From: Panagrolaimus kolymaensis
Lineage: Eukaryota > Nematoda > Chromadorea > Rhabditida > Panagrolaimidae
Assembly (NCBI GenBank): GCA_028622995.1
Contig: JAJQJQ010000062.1
Coordinates: forward strand, 186,001-250,000
Reading direction: 5' to 3'
DNA length: 64,000 nucleotides
In this document: positions 1 to 14,200 of the stretch, piece after piece
Numbering within the stretch: position 1 is the first letter of the stretch
Layout: each line of letters begins with the position of its first letter
Position numbers and translations under genes: made by a program
The notes under the pieces: generated by a model
The model's input: only the letters and a program-made list of their open reading frames with translations
Told to the model about the DNA's origin: nothing
The model's database searches: none

Positions 1-390
1 GGATTCTTCTGACGACGCTGATGATGAAAGAAAAGAAAAGCAACAACAACATTCAAGTGAAACAAATTTTTCTGCAACAAAGTAAGTTTTTGCTTATATT
101 TTTTTCTATCAAAAATAAAAAAAGACAGCTAGCTAATTTTCTCCATATTTTTTAGGACTCTTATTTCCAGTGTTTCTTCGCCATTACTCCTCCGAAGTTT
201 GACTTCTGAAAGCATCCTTTGCGCTTGCGATACTCATTTAATCCATACCTCCTCAACTTCCTCAGCCACGACGATCTCAAGTTTAGATGGATTTGAATTA
301 AAAGAAAAACCAATTTTTCATTTGGATGATTATTTTGAACAACTTTCTTCTATGGAACAACATGAATATGGAACTGTTCTCTTTCGTTAA
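1..390 (+). CDS. 3' end of an unrecognised gene (partial)
   Basis: Two exons are visible: 1-81 and 156-390, joined by a 74-bp intron (GTAAGT donor, TTTTTAG acceptor). The splice restores one open frame ending in TAA at 388-390. The first exon codes for an acidic, Lys/Gln-rich stretch (DSSDDADDERKEKQQQ). The second is Ser/Thr-rich and ends in an acidic-aromatic tail containing IFHLDDYFEQLSSMEQ. The 5' part lies outside the window. I see no domain I can name, so function is unknown. The splice-consistent frame makes it a real gene end rather than a chance ORF. Confidence 0.6.
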
Positions 391-3300
391 ATTAATAAAA
401 AAAAATTTAAATTTGAGGATGTTTTGAACTTTTTATTTTTTGCATACATGGGTTACTGTAGATATAAATTATTAGTATTTAAATTTGTCATATTTTTTTG
501 GAAAATAAAGTATTCTATTTTTTTTTATTAATTTTAAATCAGTTATTCAAAATCAAAATATGTATAAAAAATATGTAAATAAAATTCATCATAATTTTTT
601 CTATTTTATTTTGGTTGGGAAGCAATAAGTTTTTAAAATAAATATCCTTGGTGACAATAATTTCTGGAAAACAATGGCATAAAAAAAAGAGAGACATTAA
701 ACTATATTTTTTAATGCATTTTATAAAATCTTTTTTTCTTCAAAGCCAAAGGCAAAAAAATGCTTTAATGCATTTTTAAAATGGAAACACAAAAACAATA
801 GAAGAAAAAGTTAGCGTCGTTCGTTGCTCGTCAATGACGAAAAATAAAGAATTAGTTAGTTTCCAGGTGAATTTGACATTTTCCTCTATTTTTTTTGTGG
901 ATTAATAAAAAAATATTCATGAATAAAAGGATTTTTTCTTTGTGGGTTTTTTGTTTTAGTTATAAATTTTTGATTTCGACGCCTTTTTTTGACAGCTTTC
1001 TACGAGGAAATAAAAATATTAAAAAGCTTTTGGTTTTTCTTAATTTTCGATTTTGCTTAAATTTTTAGAAAAAAAAATTTTCAAAATTTGTTTGAAAATT
1101 AATGGGTTTAGAAAAAGGAATACTGTAGCCTTTTTTTTCGAAAGCGAGAATCTATGGATTTTTTAAATTCTTTTTCGTTTCATTTGACCCAAGTAAATAT
1201 TTTTTTTTTTTGTATTTGTGAAAGTAATTTTTTCAACTCCAGAAAAATCAAATTTTAAAATAAGCAAAAGTGTAGCGCTCATACTTTTTAATAATATAAA
1301 TTAAAAACATTTGTGCACTGGAGATATTCCCTATAATAGCCTCCACATTTTGTATTTAATCACACAGCTTTTTTATATCCCAGAGAACAGAGATTTTTTT
1401 AATTAAAAAAATTTAAAAAGTTTAAAAAACGTGGCTTTTTAATTTCCTTTTTTTGAACATACATAAATTGTAATCACTTTATTAGAGAAGGAAGGATAGA
1501 TTTGATATATTTTCATGCTTAATTAAACCACAAAAAATCGCCCTTTAATTTATTTTGTACTTTTTTTAATTCAGATAATCAGATTTCCTTTTTATTAAAA
1601 AGACTTTTATGGGAAAGAAAAAATTAATAATAATAATTTTTTAAGTGGTTGATTTTGACTCTAATGTGGTTGACTCACTTTCTTTGTTACAAAAAAATTA
1701 CAGCGAGTCTCATCACCGAAATAAATTAAAAAAATATCTATAAATTTTTATCATAATCGCGAATATTTAAAAAATTTCATCTAAATATTTCTTCCAAAAA
1801 AATAAAATACTTAAATTTTAACTTTTTTCGTTTTGGAATTTAGAGTAATTAGTCTTTTTGTAAAAAAGCTTTAAACTCTTTGACCTTAAGATTTTTTAAG
1901 CCAGATTTTTTCCAATTGATTATTAAAACAAAAATATGTATAATACTTAAAATACCTATAAATTTATCAAAGATTAAATAATGGATATACTTAAAATAAA
2001 ATAACTCTCTTGGCTTTGCTGGCTTTCATGAGCTTCCTTTTCCATCCACATCCGTGTGGCTGACATTTTTTACATACTTGTGTCTGTTCATAAGCTCTCA
2101 TTCCGAACGAAGCATCTCATTCCAATGCATAAATATGTATAATAGTAAAAAAAGTTTCTGGCTTTTATATTTCTTCCATAAAACATTTCTTATTTTCAAA
2201 AAGAAGATGAGAATGAGAGTAGCAGCAGTCCACGTTTTTTTAACGTTAATTACTTTTCTTCTTTTTTTTATGTTCCTTTGAAAAAGCAAGAAAGAGAAAA
2301 CCACCGAAGAAAATAACATCGGTTTCGGTTGTAAGCTATTTTCTAAGTCTTAAACTTGGGTAAGAAAGAATAAGGAAAAGTTTTCTTTGCTTTTCTTTAA
2401 TGAAAAAAAAATAGATAATTTTTTGATAACACAAAAAGCGGATAATGGGTATTTAGAATATTTTTGATGTCACTTAAAAAAAAGATTATGGATTTTTTAA
2501 GTGTTAGATCTTAAATTTTTTTTAAAATTCTTAATTAATATTTTCTCCTTTTTTATTAACGTTTTTTACTTACTTTTTTTCGTTTTGTTGCATCATAAAC
2601 CCAACAACAACCGATTCTTAAAATACATATGTTTAAAATTTCATAACTTCGATGACCTGCGAAGAAAAAAAAATTACGACAATCATCCATTCTTTTATTA
2701 AACAATATTTTTTTTAAAGTTGCTATGTTTTGAAACTCATAAATACCAAAAAAGACAAAAACGCATTTTAATAATAATTATTCTTAAAATTATGCAAAAA
2801 AAAGTACGTAATAAGCTTTTTAAACTGCTAAAAAAACATTAGCGGTAAATTTCTTTGCAGCAAAAAAAAAAGTGTGCGCAATTTTTTTTGGGCTTTGCAA
2901 AAAAAAGTTTCAAAAGCCAAAATTTTGTGCGTCAGTCAGCGTTAAAGAAATGCCCTTTAATTGGTTGGTCGCCTTTATTACGTTTTTGTATTTTGTTTCT
3001 TACGTTTATTATTTTAAACAATTATTTATTCCTAAAAATAAATTCTTTCTATCTTTTTTTTAATATAAAATAATTTTTTGAGGTTTTCAAATTTAAATAA
3101 AAAGTATTGAAATGTTTTTTTCTAGTGTGGGAGATTTCTTTAGCTTTGCATTTTTTGAAAAATTTTTTGAAATTTAATAGGCGGCTACAAAAGAAAAATT
3201 TATAAAAGAAAAATTTATAATATTAAAATGAAAAACTTTTTAATTTAATAACTTTTTTTCTTTTCTTTTTTTAATATTTTTTTCGCGTGTAAAAAATGCA

Positions 3301-6300
3301 AAAACTTTGGTTTTGCAGAAAATTTTATGAATGGCTTTCTAAATTAAATATTGACTTTCACGAACTTCAAATTTTTATGATTAGGGCCCCAATATTTAAT
3401 TGTAAGCACTTTTTCATGGTGAGTGCGCTAGTAATAAACTTTTTTCTTCTCGATAACTTGGTAATCACAAAGTGTGAGTTTTACTATTAAAAAAAATATT
3501 TTCTTAAAACTATTTCTTTTTATCTCAATGTTCTAAAATCTCTGAATTTATAAGTACATATATGAGTTATTATTAATTATTATTTGCATGATTGACTATT
3601 TTTTTAAGGTAAACAATATTTAATTTTTAGTTTAATAATAATGGTTACAAGAATTTGTTAATAATTTTTTTTCTTCTTCATTTTTTTAACCTTTTTTTAT
3701 TGTTCATCAAAGCATTAATTTATGTATTTTCTCCCACACACAAAACCGTGAAAAATTATTACTTTCCACCATTTTTTTTCTTTTTGAGAACGCGCCTTAT
3801 TTTTTGGTTTTTTTCTTTTGATTATCTCAAAAACTTAGTTACAGTATCCCAAAAAAGCACATATTTTTTGGATTTATTTACTATTGAAAAAACGAATAAA
3901 AAAATATGCAAACACTTCATTTTATTAATGTTGTCATTTTTTTTTTGCGGAATAAGAAAGTATTAAAAAATATAAATATATATTTAACATACATATTTTG
4001 TTTTTTGTTTGCTTGCCTTCTTGGCCCATATTTTTAATAATAATAAAGCCCTTACTTGGCTTGACTTGACTTTAATATTAAAGTCGTCGTCTTTAGTCTT
4101 TAAAAAGGAATCATCTTCTTTTTTTTCTGAAAGAGAAAAGACACCAAAAAATATAAATTCTAAGGTTTCCTTTTTATTATCGACATACATCATTTCTTTT
4201 TTTTTATTAACTAAAAATCAAAAGTAAAAAATGACGTGAGTTTAAAAATGGCAATTTTTCTCCTCGAATCGAACACGTTTGTATATCCGTTTTTTAAGAA
4301 GAAAAGGAAAGTTTATAACACAAATAAATACAAATTCTTTATTCTTTTAAATTTTGCAAAAATAAAGAGGTTTTTGTGTGGTAAAAAACGTTCCTCATTC
4401 CAACGCAGAATTAAGTAAAAAAGTATTTTTTTAAAAACAAACTTGGATACTGTGACACGTTTTTAGCCATCCAGAAATTCTTGCCATATGAATTTAGAAA
4501 CTCACCAATTTTTAATTCTACTGTATTTAAAAAAAGATTAAAATAGTAAATTCTAAAACTTTTCATTCTATAGTATTTTTTTCATTGCTGAAGTGAAATT
4601 TTTTGTGAGATTTAATATTTGCAAACCAAAAATGTTTTTTATTTGTTTTATTTTTGTTTTCTATTTTGCACCTTCTCGATCAGAAACCTCTTTTTTTTGC
4701 TATTTTTCTGCTTGTAAGGCTTCATACCGCAAAAAAAAAAAGAAAACATATTTTTTTGTTGCGCAATGCGCATCTTCAAATAATAAGAATAATAAAAAAA
4801 AAGCAAACGAAGCCATAAAAAAGCAGAGATATTTTGATTGGCATCAAAAACCTATAAAAGTCGAAAAATAAAAACCAACCCATCATCTTGTTTTCTATAT
4901 TTTCTGATACGAGTTTTAGCTCTGTTTTGCTTGCTTTTTTTTAACACTTTTTAATCCCATATTGCAAGATGAAAACTTTTACTTTGATTAAAAAAAGAAT
5001 TTTTTGTTTGTTTGTTAGGATTTGCTTATCTTTTTTTCTTTCCAAAGTCGCTTGCTTTTATCATTCATAGTTTTTTGCTTTTTTGCAGAAATATAAGGTT
5101 TTTGAATTTTTTTAAAAAAATAGAGAGGATATTTAAATTTGAATATATTACTGTACTCCATTCTTGAAGTGATCATTTTTGAATTGCTGGGTTAATTATC
5201 AAAGTTAAGCGTTAAAAAAATTGACATCATAAAGTAAATTGATTATTTACATATTTTTGCTGTGGAAATTACGCTTTTGAACTTTTAAGCATTTAATTTT
5301 ATTCCAGCGCTTCAAACTTTCCCTCTCTCTCTCTCTGATTTTTTTTCTTCATGGCATCATTTTCACTAATTTTTGTTCTCTAAATTTTTTTTTTGCAAAA
5401 TTGGGAATTACTTTTTTTTGGCTCAAAATGGATAAAAAAAATTATTGCGGGCGTTCTTCTTCTCTCATTCAAAATAACCTTTTAAAAAGAATTTAATATA
5501 TAAAAAAAATTTCCTTTCCCATTATTTGACATATCAATCTATTTTTCTTCTCCTTTCTTCTTTCTTCTAGACGGATGAAAAGAAAGATGATTAAAAAATA
5601 ACTTAAGATTTAAATGAAAAAAAATCTTCTAAAACTACAAACAATTAATAAATATTTCTTTGGTATTTTCATTTTTTTCTCGGTTCATGCATTTTTATGG
5701 CTTGAGATTTAAAAGTGTAAATTACCGTAATTTTTTTTACCCTTCAAACTATTTTTTTGTAAGACTATTGTTGCTATTTTTGCTGCAAGACGCCTGCCTT
5801 TGTAGTTCTTAAATAATATTTTTTTGGCTACGAACGCCTCACGGAAATTTTTTTTGTTGCTATGAATTCAAAGAAGAAACCTTTAAAAGTTAATAATTTT
5901 TATTAATATAAAAAAATTCATGAACATTATTTTTTTTGTACTTCCTTCATTAGTTCTGATGATAAATAAATAATCCTACTCTTACTATTCAGAAAAATTT
6001 TTTCTTATACCTTTGAACTTTCGAAAAGTGGGAATTAGAAGTGCCGATGCTTTTAAATGTGTGTTTTTTTTGTGTGGATAAACTATGTCATTTTATTATA
6101 GAGGATTTGAGACATTATCTTTTTCTCTCTCGTCAAAATCCATTTTCATGTATCAAACCACAAAAAAAACTTCTGCTTCTTTGGATTCATGCTTTTTAGT
6201 TTTTAGTTACTTGCGTGTTTTTTTTTGAGAGAAATAAAATGTTCAGAGATCGAACTTAAAAAAAAGCAGACGAAACAAAAAAAAATATTGGAGTTATGAA

Positions 6301-8266
6301 TTTGATTTGAAATAACCCAAATTTTTTGTTTGTTTGATTCTTTAAAAAATTATTCTTTTTTGTTTGGGTTTTCATTTGTCTAAAAAAAATTGACCATACT
6401 TTTTTCCTTTTTTTGCAGGATAAAAGGCGAGATTCATTTTCGAGATTAATATATTTAAAAAAAATTAATAAATTAATCATTTTTACGTTTTATTAAATTT
6501 ACTTTTTACTTTACAAGGAAGATAGATAGGTAACACCCAAAGACAACAAAATTATGACATTTTGTCAAAAAAATTAAAAGCGGCCATTTTTCTTCTTTTC
6601 TTCCATTTGTGGTGTAATTACTTTTATCTTACATAGCTTTAGAATGGTTGTGACACATTAGTGGTAATTGAAATATTTTGTTTTATGAGAGACGCTTTCA
6701 TTTTTAATTTTATTTAATAAAAAAAAATGAACTAATAAATCAAAATGATGTTTCATGTGTTTTCTTTTTTTTCATTTTGGCATACATATATCCGCCTTTA
6801 ATCCATTCATGTATATTCTTTTTTAATGGGGAAATTTGTCACGATTTCTATAAAAAAAATTTCTATTAAAATAGAGCGACCGAAATTCAATGTTTTTTTT
6901 TAATATTTTTTATGGAACGCAGTTAGAAGGCATACGCTATCCTGGATTACAGTATTTTATGAAGCACTCCAGTGCAAAAAAGTTTGATCTTTTTTATTTT
7001 TTTTCCTTTCCTATGGGTTATACTATTCATAAATTTATTATAAAAAAACTCCTAATAATTAATTGCTAGAAAAAATGAATAAAAGAAACTTCCTTTTTTT
7101 AATTTTCTAAAAATCTCAATCAAAGTTCTTTTTTCCATTAATATCAAAGAAGCCATGAAAAATAGACTACTACGTAAGTAGTTGCTTGTTCCATTCAATG
7201 ACCAGCCAGAAAATTTCTTTAAAAAAAGAAGTTAATTTTCTGTTTTGCTCTTTATCCATTTTTTTAAAAAGAAAAGTCACAAAAAAATTCATGCATTTTT
7301 TATATAAAACAAAAAAAAGGAGAAAAGAAAATAGTTTTTTTGTTGGTCTTTTAAAATTTTTGGCCTTTATTTAACTCTTTTTATTTTTTGAATTGAAATA
7401 AATGAAACAATTAAATTTGTGTCTACGAAAGTTAAAAACAAATAAAACTTTAGTTTCAAGAGAGTAGAATTACTGTAGTTTATTTTTTTTCTGCTTTATA
7501 ATTGTCCATTTCTAAAAGATCAAAAATTTTAGATATTTATATATGCATTTTTGATTACAAAAAAAATGACGACAATTTTTTATTTTTTGAAAAGTTCAAT
7601 GATGTCTCTTTTTTTCCTTTGCATTTTGGTTGCGTGTTTTTAAAATTTAAAAAACATAATTTTGTATTATTTTTTTTTATGTTACGTTGCATACACTTTT
7701 TATTTTTTGCATATTTTTAAATCTTAAATCTTTTAGGCTTAACTTTACCTTACCTATTTTTTTTTTTACAAGCCTCTTATCTTTCTTCTTTTTTTTGGGT
7801 AACAACGACGACGACATGCATTATTTAAGAAGGCTTTAAAAAACCGATTATATCTGGGAGTTTTTTTTGTTACCTTTACCTTTCTTACTTGGTCGGTGGA
7901 TTATTGCTTGCTTGTTGGCTTTTTCTTGGATTTAATGGTTCAATAAAAACAAAAGATTTTTCTATTTATATTTAACATTTATAAAAAGCTGCTAGCTATT
8001 GTTGCGTGAAAAGTAGTCCGTCCACTTTTTGTTGTTGGTGAAGTATTCTATTAAATTTTTATTTAAAATTTTTATCTCGCTACGAAAATAGTTTTATAAT
8101 TTTGTTCTCGTCGCGAAATTTGTTCCTGTTTGTTTTACCTATAATTGTATAAAACGAAATTTATTTATTTTTTGGTTTAAATATTTTTTAGTTTTGATAC
8201 GAGGAATTTTTTTGTTATTTCATCACGATAATTTCCACCAAAATTTCGTCACCAATTTCTTTAACT
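391..8266. other. 7.9-kb gene-poor, A/T-run-rich interval
   Basis: I found no exon pair with consistent frame, no RNA gene and no recognisable protein here on either strand. Open frames in it are short and made almost wholly of Lys, Phe, Asn, Leu and Ile from A and T runs. It precedes the long synaptotagmin gene, so it may hold that gene's promoter and neuronal regulatory elements, but that is inference. Confidence 0.5.
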
Positions 8267-11200
8267 ATGCCTCTTTCACCTAAATTCAGTTATAAATGGA
8301 TTCAATCATCAGTTAATTCTGATGCTGCTGCTGGAGATGGAGCTGGAGGAGGAGAAAATAATGATGATCAAGCTTTAACATATCCATTTCATAGTTTAAA
8401 TAAAAATTTTGTGGATAATAACAATAATAACAATAACGCATTTACAATTGAAAGCCAAGAATTTCCTGAATCTATGTCAATTAAATCTTTAATGTTAAAT
8501 GATTATTTATTTCTTATTTGGGGTCTTGCATTTATTGCTTTTCTCGTGGTTGCTGCAGCAATAGTATATTTTCGTAAAATTTCTAATAATAATTATGATT
8601 GTTCTGGTAATAATGGATGGAATAGCAAAAGCAGTGAAAATGGTTTTCCTAATTAGTAAGTTTCTTTTCATTAAATAAATTAGTGTCTCGGAGCCTGCCA
8701 CCAAAAAAATTTAATTTTTATCTTCTGCTTTCATTTGTAATATTCATTTTTTATTTTTTTCGTGACTTCTAATTTTATAACATAAATTTAAAAAATATAT
8801 ATTATCGCAGTTTTTTTTCTTACAAATAAGTTTTTTGTGGCAAGATTCTACGTAACAGATAATTATTTCCTTGTCATTTTCTTTACCACCCAAAAGTTTT
8901 TTTGTTTATGAAACCGTGTAGTTACAAAATTGAATAATTTTTGCTTCCATAATCTCGCAAATAATTATCAATCTCCAAAACCGGTTTTATACTTGACTTT
9001 TTATATATCTCATTTCTTTCACTTTTCTCTATCTTCCAATGTTCAAAAAAAAATTTACTTCCTTGGTTTACATAAATAACAAAAGGAAAATTAACAAAAA
9101 ATATTTTAGTTTTTTAAATGAAGAAAATGGTTTAAGATTTCATTTAAATACAAAACCCGTTCAACCAACAATTTCTTTTAAACAAAAGCTTTCTCAAGCA
9201 GCACCATGGAAATCATCCGTAAGTTTATTTTATTTTTTAAGCTTTTCATTGGTGTCGTAGAAATTTTTACGTTATAAAAATTAAAAAATAAATCGTCGTT
9301 GGAATTCGAAGCCGCTTATGATCCTCTAGCCAAACAATTTTTAGCTAAATCTAAATTTAACCTTTTACTTTTTTTTAACTCAAAAACAATAATTCGGGTT
9401 ATAAGTCGCCGTCGTCGGGTTTAAATAAAGGGACAGTTTTTTCTTGCTTGTGACGACGGATGGATAAAGCTGAAAAACATGTACAGTGAAAAAAAATTAA
9501 GGTATTAGAATATGGATATAATATAATACGTAGCAATAATAATCACTTTTGTTGTTGGAAAAAATAAAAAATAAATAAGTAAAGAAATAAGTTTGGGATT
9601 TATTTTTTATTTTATTTTTGGTACTACAAAGGCAAACACGGAATTAATTCTTTTCCTTCTTTTTTATTGTATGAAACAACATTCATGGCATTCTTTTATA
9701 ACGGCTTTTGTTTTTAAATCAAACCATAATCGCCTGTTATTAAAAATTCTCAAAAAATAAATACCTGAATTTTTGTATTTAAAAGTTTGCACAAAGAATT
9801 TTTGTTTCGAAAAGCTCCATCAAAATAAATTTTTGTGATGAGAGTCAAAGAAGCATTTTTATTTATTTTTTGGATTCTAAAATAAAAATAGTTTATAAAT
9901 AATTTCTTTCATATTTACATATTTATAAAATCTTCACATCGAATAATTTATTCATTTTGTTTTTTAGACTCACAAAGTGATTGACACTTTGAAACCTGAA
10001 AACGTGGATGAATATCGAGGCCGATTAAATTTTGCATTAAATTTCGAGAAAGATATTTCAACTTTATTTGTTCATGTTTTAGAAGCCATGGATTTACCTA
10101 TTAGAGATTTGACTGGTAAGTGTCGTCGTCTCATCGAAAAAAAAGTGACGTTTGTAAAAGAATAAAAAAAGTGACTCTAATTTTTTTGGCCCAAAAATCC
10201 AAAAACTGATTCTTCAGAAAATAAAAATGATGTTTTTTTGAATGAACGAACAAAAATTAATCCAGTTTATGATGACCCAAATAATTTGAGTGGCCTTTTA
10301 ATTTTTTTTGGATTATAGGTTCATCAGATCCATACGTGAGAATTTTTGTTAAAGAACATCCATCCGATTCAAAGCGAACACGAATTTTAACAAGAAATTT
10401 AAATCCTAAATTCAATCAAGTTTTAGTTTTTCCTGGTAAGTTTTAATTAATTAAATTTTTTTAAATAAAAAAAGAAGGAAACCTTTTTTGATGAATAAAA
10501 AAAAACATTAATAAAATTCATAAAAGTTTTTTTTACTTTAAAATAATTTTATTTAATAAATGTAAAAGTATTTATTTACAAACATTCATTTTTAATTTAT
10601 TAAAAAAATTATATAAAAAAATTCCATAGACAATTTATAAATCTAAAAATAACACTAAATTTATATTTTTGTTGTATGTAGCTTCGTTAAAAACTAAAAT
10701 GGAATCCTTTTATTTGGTTGTTGTTATTTTCTTCTTCTTCTATTTCTTGCCCTTCTTTTTTTTTTCTCTCTCAATCAAAGCTTGATTTAATTTGTTCAAA
10801 AAAAACTTTGAGTGTGTAAATTTTTTTAAAAATAAGCGAGAAACATTTTTTCTCTTTTTTTCTCTGTTGTTTCCCTATTTTGGATTGGCTTGGACGAAGA
10901 TGACTTTTAAAAATAACATCACTATGGCTAAATAAAATGGCGGGAAAATAGAAAAAAAAATGCCGGAACTTGAGAAGACGAAGAACACGAATAAGTTAAA
11001 AAAAAAAGCCCATCATGGTTTTTTATTGTGTTGGCGGCACTGATGTTTGAATGTGTGAAAAATATTTATTTTCTAAAGTTTAGACTCCCAAAAATTTTGA
11101 TGTCAAAAAGGAACAAACTTTTTTTTGGATGTCTTTGATTAGTAAAAAAAAAGAAGAGTTTTTTGTGAATGTTGATGGTTGGAGGAAGTCGAACTCTTCT

Positions 11201-14200
11201 CTCTAGATTTTTGCATTTTCAAGAATAAGTTTTTTCTTTTCTGACTATTATTACATTTTATGATTTTTGTGTAGCCTCCAAATATTTTTTATTATGTAGT
11301 TCTAAAAGCCATTTACGAAGTTTATGCAAATTTTCATTTTTTTTCTCGACATGTCTTTTTCCGTTGAAAAAAAATCCAACAAAGTTAACTCGTTTATTTT
11401 GGTTTTGTTTTTTTTATGTAAAAAGTAGTCCCAATTTTTTCGCCTCATTTAAAGCATTTCTTTAAGTCTCTCTTTTTTATTTTTTTAAAAATGCTCGTAA
11501 CCAAACAATTGCATTATTTTTTAGTTTTGGAGGTTCATTAGGGGTTAGAAAAAAACAAACAAAACAAATAAAAAATGATTAAATTAGAGATAAGAAAATT
11601 TTTAAACAAAAAAGTGGCGTAAAATTTGTTGAAATTTTTTTTAAAACAATTTACTAAATTTTCAAAAGCTTTTTTTTTAACTTTGAACTATAATAAAAAA
11701 TACTTTAGTAAGTAAGCCAGACAGGTTTGAAATTTGCAAGTTCTTTTTTGAAGCTTTTTTAAAATTTAATGTATGCGAGAAAGTTTTTATTTGGTTTTGC
11801 ATATTATTTTTTCCTGCATCTTTTTTGCTGAATTTTAAAAAATAAATAAATTTACTCGCAAAAAATAATTTGAGTCATTTTTTTAAACAAAAAAAAACCA
11901 AAGTATAATTATTTTTTAGAAGAAAATATAAAAGAAAATAAAAAACATATAAAAAAAACTATGCCGTTTCCTTTTCCCTTTGTTCCTTTATTTTTTTTCA
12001 ATTCAACGATAATGAAGTCATAAATCGTTTGAATTTTTTTATTTTTCTGTTGGTAGCCATTGTTGTGGCATGGTTCTTTTTTATAGTTATTTATTTCGAC
12101 AACAACAACAGCGACAACATTAAGTTGAAAAAAAAAAAAATAGATACCAACTGCAAGGACATTGTCAAGAATTTTGTCGTCGCTTTTCTATTTTATATAT
12201 TTTTTTAAAAATAATACCAAAAATAAATTTAGTTTTCAATAATAAAAACTTTTTTTATACTAGCTAGCTATTGCTGAATTTTAGCTATTTTTATCGTCTG
12301 TTTTTTTATAAAATAAACTCAAGAAAAAAATTTATAAATGGTTTTTATTTTTTTACTTTTCGGACAAATTAAAAACTTGAAAAATAATAAAAATAATAAA
12401 CTTGAAAATTCTGAAATTGACAAGTAAGAATGCACTTTTTTGAGTTTAATTTTCTATTTTATTTCTTTCAAGGAAGTAAGTTTATTGCTTTTTATTATTT
12501 TTGCTCTCTCTTTCTCTTTCTTTTTTAGTGACTTTTAAGAATGCAACTACAACTTTGTAAACTTGAACTTTACTTATTTTTTACTTGCATAACTTTTTTT
12601 TTGGATAATAAAAAAAAGTATACTCATTCTCATTCATCGTTGCTTTTGTTTTGACATTTTTTCTTCTCTTTTTTTTTGCAGGTTTTTTATTTTAAATTTT
12701 TTTTAAAGATCTTTTTTCCATTTTATTTTTAGTTTTAATCAGAAAATATTTTTGTAGCTGTATTACTTAGACTTTTCTTTCATCAAAATTTTTTTTAGAA
12801 TGTAGCATTATTACTTTTTTTAAAGCTCTTTTCGCTCATAAGAATTTTGTTAGGTTTAGAATTTGCAAAAATATCATACAAACATTTTTTAAGTAACAAA
12901 AAAAAGATGATTAAATCTACGGTAAATGAAAAAATAGCTGCTTACCTTCTTTTTTTATTATCATTTTTCTTTTCTTTTTTTGTTCTATGGTATATAAATA
13001 TTTTTATTAAATTCATACGCAAAAGCAGAAGTCATCAACACCTCTTCTTCCTTTAGCAAACATTAGAATCATATTTTGCAAAATAAAATAAAGGAATTGA
13101 TACGCTATGCTTTCTTTTATTCTAACCCACTCATTTTTATTTTTATTTTTTTAAACCATTTCCTGATTTTTTTCTTTTACGAAAGATATTTGATAATTTT
13201 CGGAAGTTTATTTATTTATAAAAGGTCACAACAAAAAAATAACTTATATAAAAAGACATCGCCAAAAAAAGTTTTGAAAAAAAGAGTATTAAATTTTTTT
13301 GTTAAACTTTTATCTACTTTTTTTGTGTCAAAAAAGTAGCGAGCTCCACCCTATTTTTTTCTTATAAAAAAATCCAAAGTAATAAACCCTTGCTTTTCGA
13401 ATGCTTCCTTCTTCCATCGAAAGCCACGGAAAAGGATCAAATAATTTTAGGTTTGCAAATAATAACAAACAACAAACACATTTTCTTTTTTTTCCTTTTT
13501 TGCGACTCTTTTCCATTTTCATGTTTATTCGCGTTCGGTTTTCTTCATCATCTTTCATTGTTTACCATCTTTTCTTTTTGGTATCCACCAGAAAAATTTT
13601 AATTTTCTTTTCATTCTTGTTGCTTTTTTTTTTGGCTGCAGCGACTATAGTAAAGTATTTTTTCATTTTCAAGAAAAGCAAACGACTACTACGAGAGGGA
13701 AAAAATAAGAAGAAAAAATATGGATCGTTTAGCAGCTATACACTTGACTCACGGTTATTTACATGTACCTGGTCATCGTCGTAAACATCCCACATCTCCA
13801 TCATGCCAACATTTAAGATCAGGTTCCAGATCTTTATCGTTAGAGCATCGAAGGGGTTTAATTAGTCCACTAAAGATGGAAAGTCGAGGAATAATTTCTC
13901 CAATGCCTTCATCGCAAAGTAAGAATCAAAAAGAAAAATTTAAAAATATTAAAAAATAAAATTGTCTATGAAATTTTTTTAAAACACAAAAAATTAAATT
14001 TTAGAAATTTAAATTAAATATTAAATATTATTTTTCGTTTCAGGACATTCAATGAAAAAACTCCACGATATGACTTTAGTTATGCAAGTTATGGATTATG
14101 ATAGATTTAGTAGTGATGATCCAATAGGTGAAATATTATTACCAATGAAAAATGTTAAATTTGAAAAAAATCCCGTTTATTGGAAACATTTACAACGGCC

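Noticed and set aside
2054..7720. Many 60-130 codon open frames rich in Lys, Phe, Leu and Asn
   Set aside because: They arise from A and T runs, show no splice partners, and have no domain-like composition.
13401..13784. Frame through [17 protein letters not shown] as an internal cassette exon of synaptotagmin
   Set aside because: It fits the upstream phase, but its frame does not join the next exon as well as the separate ATG exon at 13720, and its composition is low-complexity.
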